A program made the translations under genes and the position numbers. 64,000 nt of DNA from Amyelois transitella (Eukaryota; Arthropoda; Insecta; Lepidoptera; Pyralidae): positions 4,256,001-4,320,000 of the forward strand of contig NC_083522.1 of the NCBI RefSeq assembly GCF_032362555.1, in the 5' to 3' direction. The notes below the pieces were generated by a model. The model saw only the letters and a list, made by a program, of their open reading frames with translations. It ran no database searches and was not told the origin of the DNA. Below are positions 59,101-64,000 of the stretch, one piece after another; positions within the stretch are counted from its first letter, which is position 1; each line of letters opens with the position of its first letter.

Positions 59101-61103
59101 ATTCATATAAGTATTTATTATAAAATATAGTATCATTAAGTTAGTATCTCGTAACACAAGTCTCGAACTTACTTCGAGGCTAACTCGATCCGTGTAATTT
59201 GTCCCGTATATATTTATTTATTTTATTTGTCTTGCCTTTTTTTACAGCAAAATCGGTGCCGGACACAGCTGGCTCCGGCGGCGACTCGTCCGCTGACGAC
59301 GACGATAGCGATGACGATGACGAACGCGTCAAGGCTGACGAAACACATGATGAGGTAAGATTCCGTTCTTTTGTAACCAATTCCGAATTGAAGTACCCGA
59401 AAATATTGCGATAATATGTTATCATATTAGGAGTATCCGTAATCGTTTAATATGCATGAAAAGAGTAATGGAAAATTGAGTAAGCGGTAAAGGTCTGTTA
59501 AGATCTTAGCAAGTGGAAATGCATAGTCTCTGCCTACTCCAATGGGAGACAGACGTGATGGTATGTATGTATGTACATAATATAATGATAACACAATAAG
59601 TAATACTTTATCATATAAAGCTAAACATATGCGGTACAGGTACAGGTACGGTACAGGTAGATCGAACAATATATGAAGAAAAAAAATATGTAAAGAAACT
59701 TATTTCCCATAATTAATTATGATCAATCTATTGCACAAATAACTACATAAAAAAAGGGATTTAAATTATAAATCAGCAATCAATCAAATTGTATAAGTTT
59801 TTTGGGGAACCAAATGATAATGCAGATCCGAAATTACTGGGGGTAGCTGTAACAAAATAGCTGTAACCGTAAGCTGAAACTAGGCATATTAGTTACCTAG
59901 AGAGCTTAGAGATTCTTTGTGGATTGAGTATTCAAAATTCCTACGAAAACAATTAAGTCTTACGAATTCTTGGGCATACTACTAAAGCAAAGTAGTAAAT
60001 GTACATTGTACATTCAAACAACTTATTTGTTTCTAGGGATTTACAAGTTATAACGGTGTCAAAAACGGCTATGGGAAAAAAGTGACGACTGTATAGTACA
60101 AGTTGATATTGTGTAAGTGTAGTCAATGAAATAGAACACGTTATGCGTTGAATTGTTTTTTTTTTTTTTGTTTGTGATGTCCTGGTTGGTTTTAGTTTTT
60201 CTCTCATTGTAAACTTCATTTGTGTTGTCACAAGGTATTTTTAATTTTGCATCTTTAAGGCATCATAACATGACATATGCCTCTGAGAACATATTACAGA
60301 TGGGTTGTTTACGAATGCTGACTAGGCATTTGGCTTATCTCCCCTCTCTTTCTAACTGCAGGGTTAACAAAAAAAGCAGAGAGAGAGATAATAAGTCTGC
60401 GTAGTGTTAGGTCGTTGACTATAGGACATAAATTGCATTATTAAAAATTCTTTTAAGTGTAGGAGGGATTTTTGGCGTGCCAAAATAGCTTCTGTTGTAC
60501 ACAATCATATACTTCTTGAAAGCCAGTGTTTGGTGGTCTTGTCATTTTACTAACTGTATGGTTTGGTTTTGCTTGTTTTCAATTCATTGGTTTGTTACCA
60601 TTTCACAATTTCAAAATTAAGTAACACAATGACAGTAACAAATTTTATTATAATTTAGTATTCTACACAGAGATTTTAAAAACATTTTTAATAATACGAT
60701 AATTTATTTAGATTTCATTTCTGGTAGTGGTAGAGGAACATAGTAATAAAAACAATAGAAGAGTTATTTCCTTAGATTTTTTATAGATTACTAGTATTAG
60801 TGGGAGATTTTTATAACATGGAAAATAGAATATGCTAAATTTTGTTTGTTACATATTTGATACAGTGAAACATCTTAAAAACCTTAATATGAATGAAACC
60901 TTATATTGAAAGTGTTATAATTAATACATCGCCGGCTGTATTTTTATTTTCAGACAACAATTTAAACAAAAAGATACTTTTTTCCAACGCAAAGATTTTA
61001 TAGTATCAATTATATTTTTTTTATATTCCAGCCAAAGTTTTACAGTGACGGCGATAAGACTGAAGAAACCAACAACCATTCGTCCAAGGAGAGCGCCAAT
61101 TGA
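53132..61103 (+). CDS. rush: Phafin (PH and FYVE domain protein; rush / PLEKHF), eight exons
   Basis: Phafins bind PI3P on endosomes and help control endosome size and maturation, with the fly orthologue called rush hour. Exons: 53,132-53,147; 53,322-53,386; 53,839-54,040; 55,896-56,021; 56,408-56,514; 58,594-58,753; 59,248-59,354; 61,032-61,103. Every junction keeps phase, giving 284 residues. Seen: N-terminus MVDRLVNSEANSRRIAMVEN, nearly the vertebrate PLEKHF sequence; PH domain (about 35-130) with KKPKARQFFLFNDILVYGNI and SFAVYAATATEKEEWM; FYVE domain (about 148-212) with WVPD, RRHHCRKCG (171-179) and eight zinc-binding Cys/His positions; and an acidic linker DDDDSDDDDE encoded by exon 7. 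The C-terminal tail (exon 8) is polar. A poly-A signal aataaa is at 61,267-61,272. Introns hold LINE tails, a SINE and a MITE. Confidence 0.96.
55585..55650 (-). repeat. Family-2 retroelement tail, in rush intron 3
   Basis: acatacatacatattataac then gtctgtattcctgacgatgt and agacagagc. Confidence 0.5.
56164..56308. mobile_element. 145-bp MITE in rush intron 4
   Basis: The ends form long imperfect inverted repeats: cagccgccgtagcgtgttac then gtccgacgccattttatcac, against, in reverse, cagccacggtagcttgacac then acgcgacgccgtttttatcg, giving roughly 40-bp stems. Flanks are atat on both sides. No coding. A partial relative lies at 32,700-32,785. Confidence 0.75.
56565..56685 (+). repeat. LINE family-1 3' tail, well preserved, in rush intron 5
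   Basis: gaatgtggatgaagcgaagg, aagtatgcagaggtcgtggc, aagtggaaagaggtagtctc, then (TATG)n. It begins about 50 bp downstream of rush exon 5. Confidence 0.8.
56885..56945 (+). repeat. LINE-like 3' tail with (TCTAT)n
   Basis: ataccttgtatcagattttg then aaaataaatctattctattc, a truncated retroelement tail with a pentanucleotide repeat. Confidence 0.4.
57281..57420 (-). repeat. Adjacent family-1 and family-2 tails, same orientation
   Basis: 57,281-57,347 is an inverted family-1 tail (cacgcctctttcccgtaggg then gtaggcagaacccaca). 57,357-57,420 is an inverted family-2 tail (acacgtctttatcccttgcg then ggatagacagagac). Confidence 0.65.
57887..58125 (+). repeat. Dispersed repeat, 'ctagctttta' family, in rush intron 5
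   Basis: ctagcttttacccagaacgt ... tcaagaagattagttcagta, gataacgcgtgaagaggtta, caaacaaacaaataaattta: a clear copy of the family. Confidence 0.6.
58285..58560 (-). repeat. Inverted 'ctagctttta' repeat followed by a family-2 tail
   Basis: 58,285-58,500 ends ggagcgaagcccctcgcgaa then agcttgt. 58,505-58,550 carries tatatcccttgcgaggtaga then caaagcc. It ends just before the pyrimidine tract of rush exon 6. Confidence 0.5.
58975..59222 (+). mobile_element. tRNA-derived SINE in rush intron 6
   Basis: The head carries a B box (gggttcgaatctggccggga, about 59,037-59,056) and an A-box-like tggagcagcggtagtac (58,996-59,012). The body ends ctcgtaacacaagtctcgaa, cttacttcgaggctaact and tail gtatatatttatttattt. 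It stops about 25 bp before the exon 7 acceptor. The B box is intact but the A box and acceptor stem are degraded, so this is a SINE and not a functional tRNA gene. Confidence 0.8.
59450..59570 (+). repeat. LINE family-1 3' tail, diverged, in rush intron 7
   Basis: gatcttagcaagtggaaatg, catagtctctgcctactcca, then a (TATG)n tail, about 100 bp after rush exon 7. Confidence 0.6.
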
Positions 61104-62997
61104 GACCAATATCGATACAGGTCTACAATAGCTATATTTTGTACAGGGTCCTAAATTTATTAATCGAAAACTTTGCAAACATCGGTGACTGTTTTTATAA
61201 CAAAATTTTATATTACATATTTAAGGAATATTTGCACTTTAGAAATATACTTTCAATGATAATCACAATAAAAGAGCTTAATTAAGTGTTTAGATCAAAC
61301 AGTTTCACCTTTTTGAACGACAAGTCATAATAGGAGTCACAATGACTTTATATTCAGCCATGGGTACGCTATGACAACTTTATTATAATAAAATATTGTA
61401 TTGCAATGTTACAAAAATAATTTTACTGTTGTCATCTGTGACTTGAGCAGTAAGATTTCGATTAATAAATTGAGATCATTTTACCACGGGAATACTTTCC
61501 AATTACCTTTTTTTTTTAGAAATTATTATATTTTGTCTCGATGTACGAAACTTCACCACGAGGGCCTTTGAATTTTCTATAAATACTGTAGAATGCTAGG
61601 AAATTTTCCACGAGATTTTTTGACGGAAATTCAAAATTTTCCCTATTTTTTACGATCCTACGACTTCCTAGAGTTGGTTTAGACGGGAAAATGGTCGAGC
61701 ACTTTTAAGATAAATAGAAATCAACATTATTTTTATGATTAATGTTGCTTCCTATTTTCAACTTTAACCTTCATTGAATAGGTTTGATACTTAGTTACAT
61801 TTAAAAAGTGCTTATAATTTTTCCCTCCTGACCTGAACCCTAAGCCGAAAGTATAAGATTTAAAATGGTTTTGAATAAGACGCTCATTATAATTTTGCTA
61901 TGCAGCTTTAAACGCTCAAACACAAGAGGGCACTATTATTGTTTAATTTAAATTGTATTTATTTTAAACTATTGCTAGACTTATCATGGTTCTAACGTTT
62001 TTTTAACATTGTATGTTAGGTTTAGTTTTAATGTTATTATGACATACAATATTTAATATTTACATGAGTTAGCGTATTTTATTACAAACTTTATTATAGT
62101 TTATATTTTGCTATTTCGATTGTTGGAAGTTGCAGTTTCGTGTCACTTTGGGGTGAAATATTTTGGGGAATTTCTAAATTTATTTAGGAAATAGTTAAAT
62201 GTTAATTGGTGCCAATGTTTGCCGATGTTTATGAAGGTTTAATATTTAATCCCAAAGTGATTGCGGCTATCCTATATCTTGTAAACTAATCTATAACGTT
62301 ATATGTATATTAGAAAATTAGAAATAAGTGGTGCAATGTGTAACATGTATTTTTGTTCGGAAGACGATTAAGTTTAGGTATTTAATTACGGCCGGCTTGC
62401 AGGAAACGTCTTGGCCTATCAAGACTTATTTATTTACTGATAAAGTAACATAGGCCTAAATGTTAACAAATTACACAAATACTATTTTTCTGTTAATTAC
62501 CAAAATATTGATAAGTGAAATATCTTAGGCATATTTAATTTTCAGTTGACAAATACACAATATTTTTTAAACATTTGTTATTTTATTTGATTCTGTCGAG
62601 CGTTCTTCCTTTCTCTCTTGCTTAAACTAAATAGTCTTTGTTAAAATAAAAATCATTAATTTATTTATAGAAATATTTATTTTCAAGTACCAATAACAAA
62701 TATATTCATACCTACATAAAGTTATGTAATTTTTATGTACTTGTTTCAACTTAATTTATGGATTTAAAGTAAATCAAAATTCCACACCTTTAATAAAAAA
62801 ATAGTCTACTATTTTTATTTGAAATGTTCTTATTGTTACATGGCGATTTATTGTCTTACAGTCCCTATAATATATTCATAATTCATAAGCTTGATCTCTG
62901 TAACAGCAAGATGAACGACATTCTTATATATCGACAATTTATTATTCATTCCTATCTATTTTACAAACTAAATTCCTATTAAAATAACTCTTTTTTT
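61104..62997. other. 3' UTR of rush and convergent gap to midasin
   Basis: AT-rich, no coding exon. Poly-A signals: aataaa at 61,267-61,272 for rush, and tttatt at 62,938-62,943 (AATAAA on minus), 55 nt past the midasin stop. No transposon was recognised. Confidence 0.55.
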
Positions 62998-64000
62998 TTA
63001 ACTAGTATTAGCAGCCAGTTCGAACCATTGCCTAAGCGCGTCTCCCAGTACATTGGGCAACGCTGTCATATCCCGTAGGATTAGGTAGAAGGGAAACGGG
63101 AACGTATCCAAGTAGGGAACAAAACCAGCCAAACTGTTTGTTGTCGGGTCCATGAGAGGCCGTCTGATATCCATTATGGAGTCCTGGAAAGAGATATTTT
63201 GAATTATGAGACATTAATAAAAAGTGATTTCATTCAAACTGGGATGTTTATCGAAAACATATTTTCTCATCACTTCTTTCTGAAACGATAAGGAATACGC
63301 GACCATATGTAGGTATGTACTTTAAAAGAAGAACCTATACCAGCACTTTAATAATGGATAAATTCAAATTTTAAACGTAATCATCATAAATCCACATTAA
63401 TAATAAAGATAATTTTTGTATGTTTGTAATGAATAAACTCAAAAACAACAACTGATTTTCACAAAATTTGGCACAGAACCTTCGAGAGTGACATTTGCTA
63501 CTATTTTTAATTTCTCACGGTAGTGATGCCAGCGAGGTATACAATATATATAGCCAAAATAACTGGACGTAAGAATTTAATATTTGGCATGTCTAAGCAA
63601 TTAATTTAAATTATCAGACATACGGACAAAAGTTTCTGATAACTAAATACAATTAAAATCAGGAAATCATGGTTAAAAATCAAACGAAATAAAGATATTA
63701 CCTTATTGTCTGGATTGTCAATGATAACGTAGACCAAAAAGATTCCTTGTTGCCGCGCCCTCCTCACGGCTTGAAGCACCCTAGTTTCTCCCTCCGAGAA
63801 TATACCTCTTCCATCGCTAACTACCACCAACAACTTAGCATTGATGGCGTCACTTCTCACAGTTTGCTCTTCAAACAAAACCGTGCAGAAATCCAATAAC
63901 TGCGCGATTTTAGTCTTCGTCTGGTTGAATTGTAGTTGTTCTAGAATCTTCGACCCGGAATGTTCTGAGAATTGCTCCGTGAACGGGTGCAGGAGATTGG
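62998..64000 (-). CDS. MDN1: Midasin, C-terminal two exons (partial, continues off the window)
   Basis: Midasin (Rea1) is the giant nuclear AAA+ ATPase that removes assembly factors from pre-60S ribosomal particles; its C-terminal VWA/MIDAS domain grips substrate proteins. Exons on the minus strand: 63,702 to beyond 64,000, and 62,998-63,183, joined phase 0 (gtaata donor; tctctttccag acceptor). The upstream exon reads NLLHPFTEQFSEHSGSKILE onward, with KTKIAQLLDF, LLVVVSDGRGIFSEGETRVL and IFLVYVIIDNPDNK. The last exon reads DSIMDIRRPLMDPTTNSLAG onward, then FPFPFYLILRDMTALPNVLG and DALRQWFEL before the stop. SDGRG.F.EG and DSI.DI...FPFPYY.ILRD are invariant midasin VWA motifs. The rest of this very large gene lies outside the window. 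Confidence 0.95.
63390..63545 (-). repeat. Dispersed repeat, 'ctagctttta' family, in midasin's last intron
   Basis: atccacattaataataaaga, ttcacaaaatttggcacaga and accttcgagagtgacatttg resemble the repeat at 58,285-58,500; its gcgaag end is decayed. Confidence 0.45.

Noticed and set aside
58933-59157. Frames on both strands over the SINE in rush intron 6
   Set aside because: Translations of a SINE body; not genes.
59180-59425. Minus-strand Ser-rich frame (LTRSSSSSLSSSSADESPPE)
   Set aside because: Antisense shadow of the acidic rush exon 7.
1-64000. CRISPR arrays, operons, bacterial features
   Set aside because: Introns, SINEs and LINEs show this is eukaryotic nuclear DNA; no regularly spaced direct repeats were seen.

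Overview
The window is nuclear DNA from an insect, almost certainly a moth or butterfly (Lepidoptera). It is AT-rich, coding exons are short with GT..AG introns, and intergenic and intronic DNA is crowded with 5'-truncated LINE tails ending in (TATG)n, tRNA-derived SINEs, MITEs and other dispersed repeats of the kind common in Lepidoptera. Most long open frames here are not genes; the genes below were built by joining exons at splice sites and checking phase across each junction.

Layout. (1) 1-9,289 is the start of a very long first intron on the minus strand. The only exon seen (9,289-9,385) encodes a signal peptide plus a sequence resembling the N-terminus of semaphorin-1a, inside a GC/CpG-rich block (about 9,290-9,660) that looks like the 5' UTR and promoter. 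(2) 9.7-38.3 kb is gene-poor and full of transposon remnants, including pieces of two LINE families. (3) 38,334-41,846 (+) is a complete six-exon testis-specific serine/threonine kinase (TSSK-type) gene. (4) 42,684-52,655 (-) is a tandem cluster of three three-exon genes of the ribonuclease kappa (RNASEK) family: one canonical copy (A, 52,011-52,655) and two divergent copies (B, 44,842-50,182; C, 42,684-43,913) that lack the conserved N-terminus. Intron 1 of copy B holds a 3.5-kb TIR element with 28/29-identical ends, itself carrying a 325-bp hAT-type MITE with a perfect 8-bp target duplication. (5) 53,132-61,103 (+) is a complete eight-exon phafin gene (rush / PLEKHF: PH plus FYVE domain), head to head with canonical RNASEK. 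(6) 62,998-64,000 (-) holds the last two coding exons of midasin (MDN1), convergent with rush.

Functional reading. RNASEK (V-ATPase-associated, endocytosis) and rush (PI3P-binding endosomal protein) both act in the endolysosomal system and are divergently transcribed from a 476-bp gap, which suggests a shared promoter. The most unusual items are the divergent RNASEK duplicates beside a TSSK-type kinase, the nested transposons, and a few short exon-like or hairpin structures in otherwise non-coding DNA. No CRISPR array, rRNA gene or functional tRNA gene was seen.
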